64,000 nucleotides of DNA from Bacteroidota bacterium (lineage in GTDB: Bacteria; Bacteroidota; Bacteroidia; Bacteroidales; BM520). The stretch spans positions 1 to 64,000 of the forward strand of contig PDRJ01000028.1 of the NCBI GenBank assembly GCA_002748065.1, written 5' to 3'. Both the position numbers and the translations under genes were made by a program. Positions 26,767-35,254 of the stretch are shown here, one piece after another; the stretch's first letter is position 1, and each line of letters opens with the position of its first letter. A model generated the notes under the pieces. The model ran no database searches. It saw only the letters and a list, made by a program, of their open reading frames with translations, and had not been told where the DNA came from.

Positions 26767-27831
26767 ATGTCACAAATAAATAATGTATTTCAAATAGCTT
26801 TTTTAGGTGATACTGTATTAAACGGTGATTACCAACAATGCTACAAGGAGGGAGAGAAGCCCTTTGCCCGGGTGAAAGAGGTATTAGCTTCTGACAAAAT
26901 TGTGGGTAATTTAGAGTGTTTTGTTAAGGGAGATAACGGAGAAAATGAACGAAAGAAACCTCGTTTAGAGACAGATCTGGATACCATTAACTATTTGAAG
27001 GATATAGGTTTAAATGTGGCGTGCCTGGCCAATAATCATGTCTTTGATCATTTAGATGATGGATTTTTGAAAACCATTACTTGGTTGAAAAATAATGGGA
27101 TAGCCTCTATGGGGGCCTCTTTAGATCACCAAAGAGCTTTTCAGCCTTTGATATTGTCTAAGGGAGGTATTCAGGTTGGGTTGTTGAATTATGTAACAAG
27201 AGATACGAATCCTTGTCAGCCAGAGCAGACAAAAATTCAACTGAATTATTTTGAGGAGGAGGATGTGGTACAGGCTATTAAAGAGCTGAAGCAGCAAGTA
27301 GATCATGTCGTCTTGTCCTTGCATTGGGGGGGGAGGCTTGAAGGAGGCCTTTACCCTGATTGGCATCAGCCTACTCAAGCGCGTAGACTAATTGATGCGG
27401 GTGCCGATGTTATAGTTGGCCACCATTCGCATACCGTGCAGCCATACGAAGTGTATAAGGGTAAATATATTTTTTATAGTATCGGAAATTTTTGTTTTTC
27501 CAATTTTTGGAGTGATGGCAAGCCCTATTTTATAAACGAAAGGGGTAGAGTGAGTTTGGTACCCGTGATTTCTTTTCGCAAAAGAGATTATCTTGTGGAG
27601 ACACGCTCTTTTTACAATAAAAACGGTACTCTCAACCCCTATAAGATCAAAAATAAGAGGGTTGTATTCACCTTAATAAAAAGATATAAGTTTGTTTGGG
27701 GGTTTTACTATTGGTGGTATAGAAGGGTAAGGCCGATAGTACGGGTAATGTTAAATTCAGAAATCCCAATGAAACAGAAGATAAATGCGATTAGCTTCAA
27801 AAAACTGGTAAAGCATTTTAGAAAAAAATAG
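26767..27831 (+). CDS. CapA family protein (metallophosphatase-like, poly-glutamate capsule type)
   Basis: 354 aa. Motifs of the PGA_cap family are visible: AFLGDTVLNGDYQQ at the start, VGNLECFV, LANNHVFDHLDDG, HWGGRLE and GHHSHTVQPYEVYKG with IFYSIGNFCFSN. The fold is calcineurin-like, and members act in poly-gamma-glutamate or polysaccharide capsule production. Here it is followed by an ATP-grasp gene, a combination that suggests addition of an amino acid or similar group to the glycan. The reaction is not known. Confidence 0.85.
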   Translation: MSQINNVFQIAFLGDTVLNGDYQQCYKEGEKPFARVKEVLASDKIVGNLECFVKGDNGENERKKPRLETDLDTINYLKDIGLNVACLANNHVFDHLDDGFLKTITWLKNNGIASMGASLDHQRAFQPLILSKGGIQVGLLNYVTRDTNPCQPEQTKIQLNYFEEEDVVQAIKELKQQVDHVVLSLHWGGRLEGGLYPDWHQPTQARRLIDAGADVIVGHHSHTVQPYEVYKGKYIFYSIGNFCFSNFWSDGKPYFINERGRVSLVPVISFRKRDYLVETRSFYNKNGTLNPYKIKNKRVVFTLIKRYKFVWGFYYWWYRRVRPIVRVMLNSEIPMKQKINAISFKKLVKHFRKK

Positions 27832-27892
27832 GTTGATTTTATACCCTCAATAGTTATGAGCGTATTTGGATAATATTGTAAATGGAATAGGG

Positions 27893-28948
27893 ATGGAAAT
27901 GAAAAAGATTTTCTTGTTAACAGACTATAAAGGCTTTTTCGGAAGTAAATACACGGCTAAGCCTTACCGAAGTGGCTATGATAGAGCATTGCTTACAACG
28001 TATTTTGAACGGATAGGGCTTAACGCGCAGTTTATCGCTTATTCAGATGTGTTTAAACAAGAGATGTGGGATAAACAGTTGGTGTTGTACACCTCGTCGG
28101 AGGAGGTGGGATTTCATTACAAAGAATTCATAGAAGATATTGTGTTGGAACTGGAGAAAAGAGGAGCCATCGTAATCCCTGGGTTTGACTATCTCCGAGC
28201 GCATAATAACAAAGTCTATATGGAGTTGCTGCTTCAGCGTCGCTTGAAGCCCCTTATCTCTACTAATGAAACGAAGGTCTATGGCTCTATGGAAGAGTTG
28301 AACCAAGATATTTCCGTGGGGGCGTTTCGCTATCCTGTTGTGATAAAGCGAGCTACAGGTGCTCAAAGTAAGGGGGTCTTTTTGGCAAAGGATGAAAATG
28401 AGTTGGTGAAATATGCTAAAATGATAAGTCGTACGAAACATGTTGTCTCCGAATTTAAAGAGTATATTAGGGTTAGAAAACATCAGGGGTATTTGCCTGA
28501 GTCAAAATATCAACACAAATTTATCGTACAATCATTTATTCCTAACTTAACAAATGATTGGAAAATTTTAGTGTATGGGGATCACTACTATATCTTAAAT
28601 CGAGGTATTAAGAAAAATGATTTTAGAGCTTCGGGGAGTCATTATAACTACAAAGTAGGTTCAGAATCTGAATTCCCCATTCAAAGATTAAATGAGGTGA
28701 GAGCAATATATGAGACCTTGGATGTTCCCCATTTATCATTGGATTATGCGTTTGATGGTGTAAAAGGATATGTGATAGAAGCTCAAACGGTATACTTTGG
28801 TACTTCCATCTTGGAAATGAGTAATGAGTATTACACGTTTAAGGGGGATGACTGGCAGGTTCAGTCACAGTATTTGGATGAGGAGGGGGAGTATGTTTAT
28901 GCGATGGCGCATTATCTTAAACAACATCCTGAACTCCTGAGGGGATAG
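27893..28948 (+). CDS. ATP-grasp domain protein
   Basis: About 352 aa. The frame can be read from TTG 27866, but ATG 27893 (or 27899, before KKIFLL) is the likely start. The central region has ATP-grasp features: RYPVVIKRATGAQSKGVFLAKD (ATP-binding lysine and glycine loop), VQSFIPNLTNDWKILVYGDHYYI, and SLDYAFDGVKGYVIEAQ (metal-binding acidic end). Such enzymes ligate a carboxylate to an amine through an acylphosphate. It may attach an amino acid to a uronic acid of the glycan; this is context inference. Confidence 0.75.
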   Translation: MEMKKIFLLTDYKGFFGSKYTAKPYRSGYDRALLTTYFERIGLNAQFIAYSDVFKQEMWDKQLVLYTSSEEVGFHYKEFIEDIVLELEKRGAIVIPGFDYLRAHNNKVYMELLLQRRLKPLISTNETKVYGSMEELNQDISVGAFRYPVVIKRATGAQSKGVFLAKDENELVKYAKMISRTKHVVSEFKEYIRVRKHQGYLPESKYQHKFIVQSFIPNLTNDWKILVYGDHYYILNRGIKKNDFRASGSHYNYKVGSESEFPIQRLNEVRAIYETLDVPHLSLDYAFDGVKGYVIEAQTVYFGTSILEMSNEYYTFKGDDWQVQSQYLDEEGEYVYAMAHYLKQHPELLRG

Positions 28949-28978
28949 AAGGTGGCGAAATTAAAAATTAATAACTAC

Positions 28979-29995
28979 ATGAAAATGAAAATATTAATCA
29001 CAGGAGGAGCTGGTTTTATAGGCTCTAATTTATGTGAACATTTTTTGGAGAAAGGCCATGAGGTAGTCTGCATGGATAACTTATCCACGGGTAAGAAGGA
29101 GAATATTGCCGATCTTTTGGCAAACCCTAATTTTGCTTTTCGGAAGGATGACATTAGGGATCTGGAGGCGTGTAAAAAGGCAGTACACAAGTGTGATTAT
29201 GTATTGCATCAAGCAGCATTGGGCAGTGTGCCACGCTCAATTAATGATCCGCTTACCACCAACGAGGTGAATATTAATGGTTTCTTAAATATGCTTACGG
29301 CAGCGAGAGATGAGGGCGTGAAACGCTTTGTGTATGCTGCTAGCTCTTCTACTTACGGTGACTCTAAGATGTTGCCCAAAGTAGAGGATAAGATCGGTAC
29401 ACCGCAGTCCCCCTATGCCATCACTAAATATGTGAATGAACTCTATGCCCAGATATTCTCCAAACTATACGGCATAGAGACCATAGGTCTTCGTTACTTT
29501 AATGTGTTTGGTAAACGACAAGATCCTTATGGCCCCTATGCTGCTGTTATCCCCCTTTGGGTGAAGGCGTTTATTCATAAAGAGCAACCTCAGATTAATG
29601 GCGATGGCAGTTTCTCCCGTGATTTTACCTACATTGCGAATGTGGCGCAAGCCAATGAGAAAGCCCTGTTTACCCCAACAGCAGTGATAAGAGAAAGAGC
29701 GGCTACCTATAACCTGGTATTACCGGAAGAAGAGGCGATCTCCATGGTCTTTAATGTTGCGTTTGGTGGTAATACGACGTTGAATGCCCTGTTTCATATC
29801 CTTCGGGATAATTTGTCCCGGCATGATGCTGCTATTGCGACAATTACACCGCATTATCGGGAAGAGCGTTTGGGGGATATACCCCATTCTCAGGCCTCTA
29901 TCGTGAAAGCAAAACGGATTTTAGATTATGATCCGCAATATTCTGCAAAACAGGGTTTTGCATTAGCTTGTGAGTGGTATTATAATAACCTGTAA
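28979..29995 (+). CDS. wbpP: UDP-N-acetylglucosamine 4-epimerase (WbpP/TviC type)
   Basis: About 338 aa from ATG 28979 (GTG 28952 opens the frame but is unlikely). Rossmann motif GGAGFIGSN, serine block ASSSTYGD, catalytic YAITK, and LRYFNVFGKRQDPYGPYAAVIP. These match the WbpP/TviC group that interconverts UDP-GlcNAc and UDP-GalNAc, or their uronic acids. With the TviB-type dehydrogenase at 4474 it completes a route to UDP-GalNAcA. It is separated from that gene by 23 kb, consistent with cassette assembly of the locus. Confidence 0.85.
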   Translation: MKMKILITGGAGFIGSNLCEHFLEKGHEVVCMDNLSTGKKENIADLLANPNFAFRKDDIRDLEACKKAVHKCDYVLHQAALGSVPRSINDPLTTNEVNINGFLNMLTAARDEGVKRFVYAASSSTYGDSKMLPKVEDKIGTPQSPYAITKYVNELYAQIFSKLYGIETIGLRYFNVFGKRQDPYGPYAAVIPLWVKAFIHKEQPQINGDGSFSRDFTYIANVAQANEKALFTPTAVIRERAATYNLVLPEEEAISMVFNVAFGGNTTLNALFHILRDNLSRHDAAIATITPHYREERLGDIPHSQASIVKAKRILDYDPQYSAKQGFALACEWYYNNL

Positions 29996-30005
29996 TGTGT
30001 AACAG

Positions 30006-30926
30006 ATGAAGGTGCTCTTTGTTTCAAGTGGTAATAATGCAAATGGGCTCTCCCCCATTGTTAAAAATCAAGGGGTAAGCTTAGCACATAACATAGGTTG
30101 TGAAATATACTATTTTACCATTCAGGGAAGGGGGCTTCGGGGATACCTTCAAAATATACCGCGTTTAAGAAAAACCTATAAAGATGTTCAGCCAGATTGG
30201 GTTCATGCCCACTATTCACTATGTGGTTTTGTAACCACGTTGGCCGGTATATCTCCTGTTATCGTCTCCCTAATGGGAAGCGATGTGAAAGCCAAAAGAA
30301 CATTTAAGTTTTTTATTTTACTATTTGCCCGATTTTTCTGGAAAAGAGTGATCGTGAAGTCTGAAGAGATGAAGCAGGACTTAGGGTATGCCTCTGCAGT
30401 GGTGATTCCCAATGGGGTTGACTTGGATATTTTTACCCCAATGCCGCAGGAAGAAGCCCGCTCTAAGTTGCAATGGTCTGTAGAGGGGAAAAAAGTGATC
30501 CTCTTTGCGGCCAACCCGAAGAGACCGGAGAAGAATTTTCAGTTGCTAGAAAAGGCTTTCCAACTATTACCTCAAGGTAAATATCTGTTGAAGGTGCTTG
30601 AAAATGTACCTAACCACATGATTCCTTATTATTTAAATGCCTCTGATGTGGTTGTGCTGACCAGTTTGTGGGAAGGAAGTCCCAATGTGATCAAGGAAGC
30701 TATGGCGTGTAACCGGCCTATTGTGAGTACCGATGTGGGGGATGTGAAACATAATCTTTGGGGACTTGATGGATGTTTTATAACTTCTTATGACCCTGAT
30801 GATGTGGCCAACGCATTAGTAGAAGCATTGAAGCATCAACAGATTGAAGGAAGGCGAAGAGTTAGAGCGTTGGGATTGTCTGCAGCCAATATCGCTGAAC
30901 GGATTGTAAGCGTGTGGAAAAGTTGA
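30006..30926 (+). CDS. Glycosyltransferase family 4 protein
   Basis: 306 aa, short for the family. The N-terminal GT-B domain contains VHAHYSLCGFVTTLAG and SLMGSDV. The donor-binding half has IPNGVDLDIF, then LTSLWEGSPNVIKEAMACNRPIVSTDVGDV, the E-x7-E motif of retaining GT4 enzymes. It starts 10 bases after the epimerase stop and is probably co-transcribed with it. Sugar and acceptor are unknown. Confidence 0.85.
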   Translation: MKVLFVSSGNNANGLSPIVKNQGVSLAHNIGCEIYYFTIQGRGLRGYLQNIPRLRKTYKDVQPDWVHAHYSLCGFVTTLAGISPVIVSLMGSDVKAKRTFKFFILLFARFFWKRVIVKSEEMKQDLGYASAVVIPNGVDLDIFTPMPQEEARSKLQWSVEGKKVILFAANPKRPEKNFQLLEKAFQLLPQGKYLLKVLENVPNHMIPYYLNASDVVVLTSLWEGSPNVIKEAMACNRPIVSTDVGDVKHNLWGLDGCFITSYDPDDVANALVEALKHQQIEGRRRVRALGLSAANIAERIVSVWKS

Positions 30927-30958
30927 TTAATTGTTGTTATCGCTAAAAATAGGATGGA

Positions 30959-31114
30959 ATGAGAATTATGGTCTATTTCGGGCATCCTGCCCAGTTCCTG
31001 TTCCTGAAAGAGACGTGTAACCTGGGACACTACCTGTTTTCTTTAATCAGACTATTTATGAATGTTCTTTATGAGGGAAAGATGATGATTATAAATATCT
31101 TTATCCTTCTGTAA
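30959..31114 (+). pseudogene. 5' remnant of a DUF354-type glycosyltransferase gene
   Basis: A 51-codon frame begins MRIMVYFGHPAQFLFLKET. This matches the conserved start of DUF354/UDP-GlcNAc-2-epimerase-like proteins; compare MKILFQLNHPAHYHLFKN of the intact gene at 32962. After about 20 residues the similarity stops and the frame soon ends. This looks like the left-over start of a gene that was replaced. It follows the GT4 gene by 32 bases. Confidence 0.6.
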
Positions 31115-31340
31115 GAATTACTTTTGAGGGTATTGGTTATATGATTAAAAAAGGATATAAGAAGTTTGATTTTATGGGAGCAGGAGAACCTTAAAAAATA
31201 TGGAGTTAGAGAATTTAAAGAGAAATTTGGAGGTTGATTCGGTTGAGTATGGACGCTTTTTATGTGTAAATAATAAGATACTATACCTTTTCGAGAAATT
31301 AGTAGTTAATGTATTAGGAAAAAGAATATTATATGTTTAA
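31081..31340 (+). pseudogene. 3' remnant of a FemAB/BioF2-like acyltransferase gene, frameshifted twice
   Basis: Three consecutive frames give a typical FemAB/GNAT-like C-terminus: GYKKFDFMGAGEP (ending at TAA 31192-31194), then KKYGVREFKEKFGG (from 31193), then DSVEYGRFLCVNNKILY to a stop at 31338-31340. Each junction needs a one-base shift. The N-terminal part is missing. The remnant overlaps the start codon of the ATP-grasp gene at 31333, as if the two once were neighbours in the donor. Confidence 0.7.
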
Positions 31341-32406
31341 AATCTTAATTGGTGAAATTTCAAGTAATAAGGCTATTGTTATAGCTAAATTTATAAAGAA
31401 GCATTATCAAAATATTCAAATATTCTCTTATGATAATTTGTCTTATACAAGAAAAATTCATACAAAATATGTGGATGAGCATATTGTGTTGAAAAAGAAA
31501 GATACTACTTCATATATAAAGAGGATAAGTGAAGTGATTGCTGATTTAAAGATAGATTTGTTTTTACCTATACATAGTGATTACATTGGAGAGATAATAA
31601 AGAGAAAATATTTATTTGGTAATACATTATGGTATCTTGGAGAGTACAAAGATTATGAGAAATTACATATAAAAAAGGAACTCCAAAAGATAGCAGAAAG
31701 ACTAGAAATAAATGTACCTAAAGAATATACTAATATTCACACTGCAAAAATTCCATTTGTTGGGAAACCAACGGATAAATCTTCTTCGAAAGGAGTTATT
31801 TATTTTAATAATGAAAATAAAATAAATCAGTATCGGGAGCATGATTTTTCTAATTATATTTTCCAAGATTATATTTCTGGTATAGGGTGTGGATACTCTG
31901 TTTATTCACATCAAGGAAAAATAGAAGTTGGATTTGCTCATAAAAGACTTTTAGAATTTCCTTATTCAGGAGGCTCTAGTATTTATAGAGAATCTTTTAA
32001 AGAGGGTGAGATGAGAAAAGTTGCAGAAAAAATATTAAGTACTATTAACTGGACAGGATTTGCAATGTTTGAATTCAAATACACTAAAGAGGGGCAGTTT
32101 ATATTAATAGAAGTAAATCCTCGTATTTGGGGTTCAATTAATCAAGGGTTAATGAATGGAGTAAACTATTTTAAGACTTTAATTCCAGAAGATTTGAACA
32201 AAGGAACTATGACCAAATCGGAAATAAGAACTTATATGTCGCCACAAATATATTTTTCATTACTTCAATCTGTTTTCAAATTAGAGATTAAAAATATCAT
32301 TCTTTTCTTAAAGAATTTTTCGTCTAATAAATCTGATGTCTCTTTTTGGAATGATTATAAAGGATACATAAGTATTATTTTAAGGTTATTACATCGCATA
32401 AAATGA
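31333..32406 (+). CDS. ATP-grasp protein, carbamoyl-phosphate-synthase-like, very AT-rich
   Basis: 357 aa. There is an N-terminal Rossmann-like domain, then ATP-grasp signatures IPFVGKPTDKSSSKGVIYF, YIFQDYISGIGCGYSVY, and the metal-binding FILIEVNPRIWGSINQG. The last is the canonical E-x-N-x-R motif. It is the second ATP-grasp ligase of the locus. Its sequence is extremely AT-rich (11 of 60 bases G/C at 31381-31440), unlike genes on either side, which points to recent transfer. It overlaps the HAD gene by 4 bases. Confidence 0.8.
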   Translation: MFKILIGEISSNKAIVIAKFIKKHYQNIQIFSYDNLSYTRKIHTKYVDEHIVLKKKDTTSYIKRISEVIADLKIDLFLPIHSDYIGEIIKRKYLFGNTLWYLGEYKDYEKLHIKKELQKIAERLEINVPKEYTNIHTAKIPFVGKPTDKSSSKGVIYFNNENKINQYREHDFSNYIFQDYISGIGCGYSVYSHQGKIEVGFAHKRLLEFPYSGGSSIYRESFKEGEMRKVAEKILSTINWTGFAMFEFKYTKEGQFILIEVNPRIWGSINQGLMNGVNYFKTLIPEDLNKGTMTKSEIRTYMSPQIYFSLLQSVFKLEIKNIILFLKNFSSNKSDVSFWNDYKGYISIILRLLHRIK

Positions 32407-32960
32407 GTAAAAAAGGATTAATAGTTGTTGATTTAGACAAAACATTGTTAGATTTTGATTCTTTTCGTTATTTGACATTACAAAATATTTGGAATTACAA
32501 AATTCTATATTATACATTTTTACGCAAATTAAGATTCTTGAGTGCATATGATTTTAAAGAAAAAGTAATGTCTTTCATACTTAAGAATAAAGGTGAAAAA
32601 TATTTTGAAGGTTTTGTCGATAATTTAGTTAACAGTATAGATAAGAAAGTGTATAACCATGTTTTGAACTATCAATCTGAAGGAGATGAAATATTACTTC
32701 TTAGTGCATCTCCCAAATATTATGTTGATAAAATAGCAAGAAATATAAAATGGGCTTCTTATGGAAGTACATTTAAAGAGATAGATAAGAATATGGAAAA
32801 TTTACATTTGTATGGAGACGAAAAAGTGAATTATTTAACAAAAAATTATTTGTCAGAGACTTATCAATATAAGTATGCTATATCTGATTCTCTTTCAGAT
32901 ATGAAATTATTGACCTTGTTTGAAAAATATACTTTATTGAATAACGGCAATTTTATATAG
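32403..32960 (+). CDS. HAD-superfamily phosphatase
   Basis: 185 aa. Motif I is VVDLDKTLLDFD near the N-terminus, motif II is LLLSASPKYYVDKI, and motif III/IV is AISDSLSDMKLL. This is the HAD-IB (SerB-like) arrangement. ATGA overlap with the ATP-grasp gene and a 1-base gap to the DUF354 gene show one operon. It may dephosphorylate a sugar or hydroxy-acid phosphate intermediate. The substrate is unknown. It belongs to the AT-rich segment. Confidence 0.82.
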   Translation: MSKKGLIVVDLDKTLLDFDSFRYLTLQNIWNYKILYYTFLRKLRFLSAYDFKEKVMSFILKNKGEKYFEGFVDNLVNSIDKKVYNHVLNYQSEGDEILLLSASPKYYVDKIARNIKWASYGSTFKEIDKNMENLHLYGDEKVNYLTKNYLSETYQYKYAISDSLSDMKLLTLFEKYTLLNNGNFI

Positions 32961-32961
32961 G

Positions 32962-34053
32962 ATGAAAATTTTATTCCAATTAAATCACCCTGCACATTAT
33001 CATTTATTTAAAAATTCAATTAAAGAGTTAAAAAATAAAGGTCATAGGGTCAGTATTTTGGCTCGTTCCAAAGATGTTTTAATTGACCTACTAGTAAATG
33101 AGGAGTTTGATAAGCTTTCTACAAAAAAAGGAGCAACTCTTTTTGAAAAAGTTAAGTTAGTAAAACAGGCTCAAAAAGAGATACTTGATTATACCCAAAA
33201 ATTAAATCCTAAAATTATTATTGGATCGGGAGACTTTTCTTATGTAACAAAAAAACTTGGTATCCCATCTATTTTTTTAGGAGAAGATGATGCTAACTTA
33301 AATTTACCTCTTTTTTTGTGGACCTTGTTCACTTATGGTGGGTTTTCTGCTGTTTTAGCACCTGTGGGAGTTAATAATTCTATTTGGAATAAAAAAACAA
33401 CTTTTTACAATGGGTATCATAAATTGGCTTATTTGCACCCCAATCAGTTTACTCCTGATAAAACAGTGGTAGAAAAGTATTTTTCGGCAGATAAGCCCTA
33501 TTTTATTTTGCGGTTTGCCAAGTTAAATGCCTATCACGATATCAATGCCAGGGGTATAAATACCCCAATAGCACAAAAACTTATAGATCTATTACAGCCC
33601 AGGGGCGATATTTATATTACGGCAGAAAGAGAACTGGAGCCACAATTTGAGCAGTATCGTTTAAAGATAGACCCTTTAGATATTCACCATGTTATGGCTT
33701 TTGCACACTTGTATATCGGCGATAGCCAGAGCATGGCAGTAGAAGCTGCCATGTTGGGGGTGCCTGCGGTACGCTTTAATGATTTTGTGGGCAAAATAAG
33801 TGTGTTAGAAGAATTGGAACATAAGTATAAGCTCACTTTTGGTATCAAAACAGATAAGCCCAATAAGTTGTATCAAATCATAACAGATTTGCTTAGTTTA
33901 GAAAATTTTAAAGAGGAATTTCAACAACGCAGACAAGCCATGTTGGCAGATAAGATAGATGTAACAGCCTTTTTGGTTTGGTTTATTGAAAATTATCCTA
34001 AAAGCATAGAAATAATGCGTAAAAATCCCGATTATCAATATCGGTTTAAGTAG
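32962..34053 (+). CDS. DUF354 protein, UDP-GlcNAc-2-epimerase/glycosyltransferase-like fold, mosaic composition
   Basis: 363 aa beginning MKILFQLNHPAHYHLFKNS, the signature start of the family, with GDFSYVTKKLGIPSIFLGEDD and later YIGDSQSMAVEAAMLGVPAVRF, a GT-B donor-site motif. The first about 460 bases are strongly AT-rich (13 of 60 G/C at 33001-33060; 15 of 60 at 33181-33240). The rest is near 35-38% (21 of 60 at 33421; 23 of 60 at 33481). The change inside the gene suggests a recombination junction around 33.4 kb. The function is presumably glycosyl transfer. Confidence 0.75.
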   Translation: MKILFQLNHPAHYHLFKNSIKELKNKGHRVSILARSKDVLIDLLVNEEFDKLSTKKGATLFEKVKLVKQAQKEILDYTQKLNPKIIIGSGDFSYVTKKLGIPSIFLGEDDANLNLPLFLWTLFTYGGFSAVLAPVGVNNSIWNKKTTFYNGYHKLAYLHPNQFTPDKTVVEKYFSADKPYFILRFAKLNAYHDINARGINTPIAQKLIDLLQPRGDIYITAERELEPQFEQYRLKIDPLDIHHVMAFAHLYIGDSQSMAVEAAMLGVPAVRFNDFVGKISVLEELEHKYKLTFGIKTDKPNKLYQIITDLLSLENFKEEFQQRRQAMLADKIDVTAFLVWFIENYPKSIEIMRKNPDYQYRFK

Positions 34054-34130
34054 CTAAAAAAGAAAATAACCAGAGGTTCCTTGACGCCATACAAACTAAG
34101 GTTATTACAGATTTAGAAAAATGATTTGCG

Positions 34131-34898
34131 ATGGATTTTACAATCAATGCATATAGGGAATTATTATTCGTTTTAAAGAATAAGGGTTATGAATTTATAA
34201 CGTTTCAGGAGTATTGTAAAAATACTGTTTACGATAAAGTAATCATTTTAAGACATGATGTGGATTTGCTGCCATACAATTCGTTGCGTTTTGCACAAAT
34301 TCAGGCAGAGTTTGGGGTGAAAGGTTCTTATTATTTTAGAGCAGTGCCAGAGAGTTGGGACGAAGCGGTGATAAAAGATATAGCTAAACTTGGTCATGAA
34401 GTAGGATATCATTATGAAAATATGGATACAGCCAGAGGTGATGTGCAAGCGGCAAAGCAGGATTTTGAGCATAATTTAGAAGCTTTGCGACAATTGGTTG
34501 ATGTGCAAACCATATGCATGCATGGTTCGCCTCGTTCTTCCTACGATAACAAAGACTTGTGGAAAGACAATAGCTATCGCGATTATGGTATCATGGGTGA
34601 GCCCTATTTCGATATGGATTTTGATGACTTCTTTTATTTGACCGATACGGGTAGACGATGGGATGGCTGGCGGGTGAGTGTGCGTGATAAAGTGTCTCAG
34701 CAAGCGCAGTGGAATGAGAAAGGGTGGGTATATCATAGGACTTTTGATATTATAAACGCTGCTCAAAATGAAATTTTGCCCCTCCGCATTATGTTTACCT
34801 TTCATCCTCAGCGTTGGCATGCAAATTCATTGCCTTGGCTTAAAGAATTGGTATTACAAAATGTGAAAAATGCAGTTAAATATTTTGTGGTCAAATAA
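34131..34898 (+). CDS. Polysaccharide deacetylase-like (NodB-fold) protein
   Basis: 255 aa. The metal/catalytic motif is VIILRHDVDLLPYNSLRFAQ (H-D-V-D form), then GHEVGYHYENMD (H-x3-H region) and MHGSPRSSYDNKD. It is related to the carbohydrate esterase 4 fold and likely acts in the cytoplasm, since no signal peptide is visible. It might deacetylate a nucleotide- or lipid-linked sugar. It begins 77 bases after the DUF354 gene. Confidence 0.75.
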   Translation: MDFTINAYRELLFVLKNKGYEFITFQEYCKNTVYDKVIILRHDVDLLPYNSLRFAQIQAEFGVKGSYYFRAVPESWDEAVIKDIAKLGHEVGYHYENMDTARGDVQAAKQDFEHNLEALRQLVDVQTICMHGSPRSSYDNKDLWKDNSYRDYGIMGEPYFDMDFDDFFYLTDTGRRWDGWRVSVRDKVSQQAQWNEKGWVYHRTFDIINAAQNEILPLRIMFTFHPQRWHANSLPWLKELVLQNVKNAVKYFVVK

Positions 34899-35254
34899 GG
34901 GAGGTATGTAATAACCCGATTCCGAATTAAAGAAGTTTCGTTTGCATATTGCAAGGTAATTGTTAATGGTTATTTGAATTGTTTTTGTGAAATAGCTTGA
35001 TTTAGATAAAATCATTAGCATCTGAAAGTTTTTGTAACAAATTGTGATTAAGTAGTTTAGATTATTTATTTGTCGTTTATTTACAGGTTGTTAGTCTTTG
35101 TTTTTTAGCCCTTGGCTTCTTTAAATTTTGCAAATTTAAAGTTGTTAAGTTTGATGAATTTCGTACACGTAAATAATATAATTTCCAAAGCCTGACAAAA
35201 TCATTTCTTATAAACTTTCGGATGCTAATGAGATAAAATATAAAACTATAACAC
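34899..35254. other. AT-rich intergenic region before wecB
   Basis: About 356 bases with no gene recognised and no member of the repeat family. It is AT-rich, with the near-palindrome TAAATTTTGCAAATTTA around 35120, and presumably carries the promoter of wecB. No convincing -33/-7 pair was found. Confidence 0.4.
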
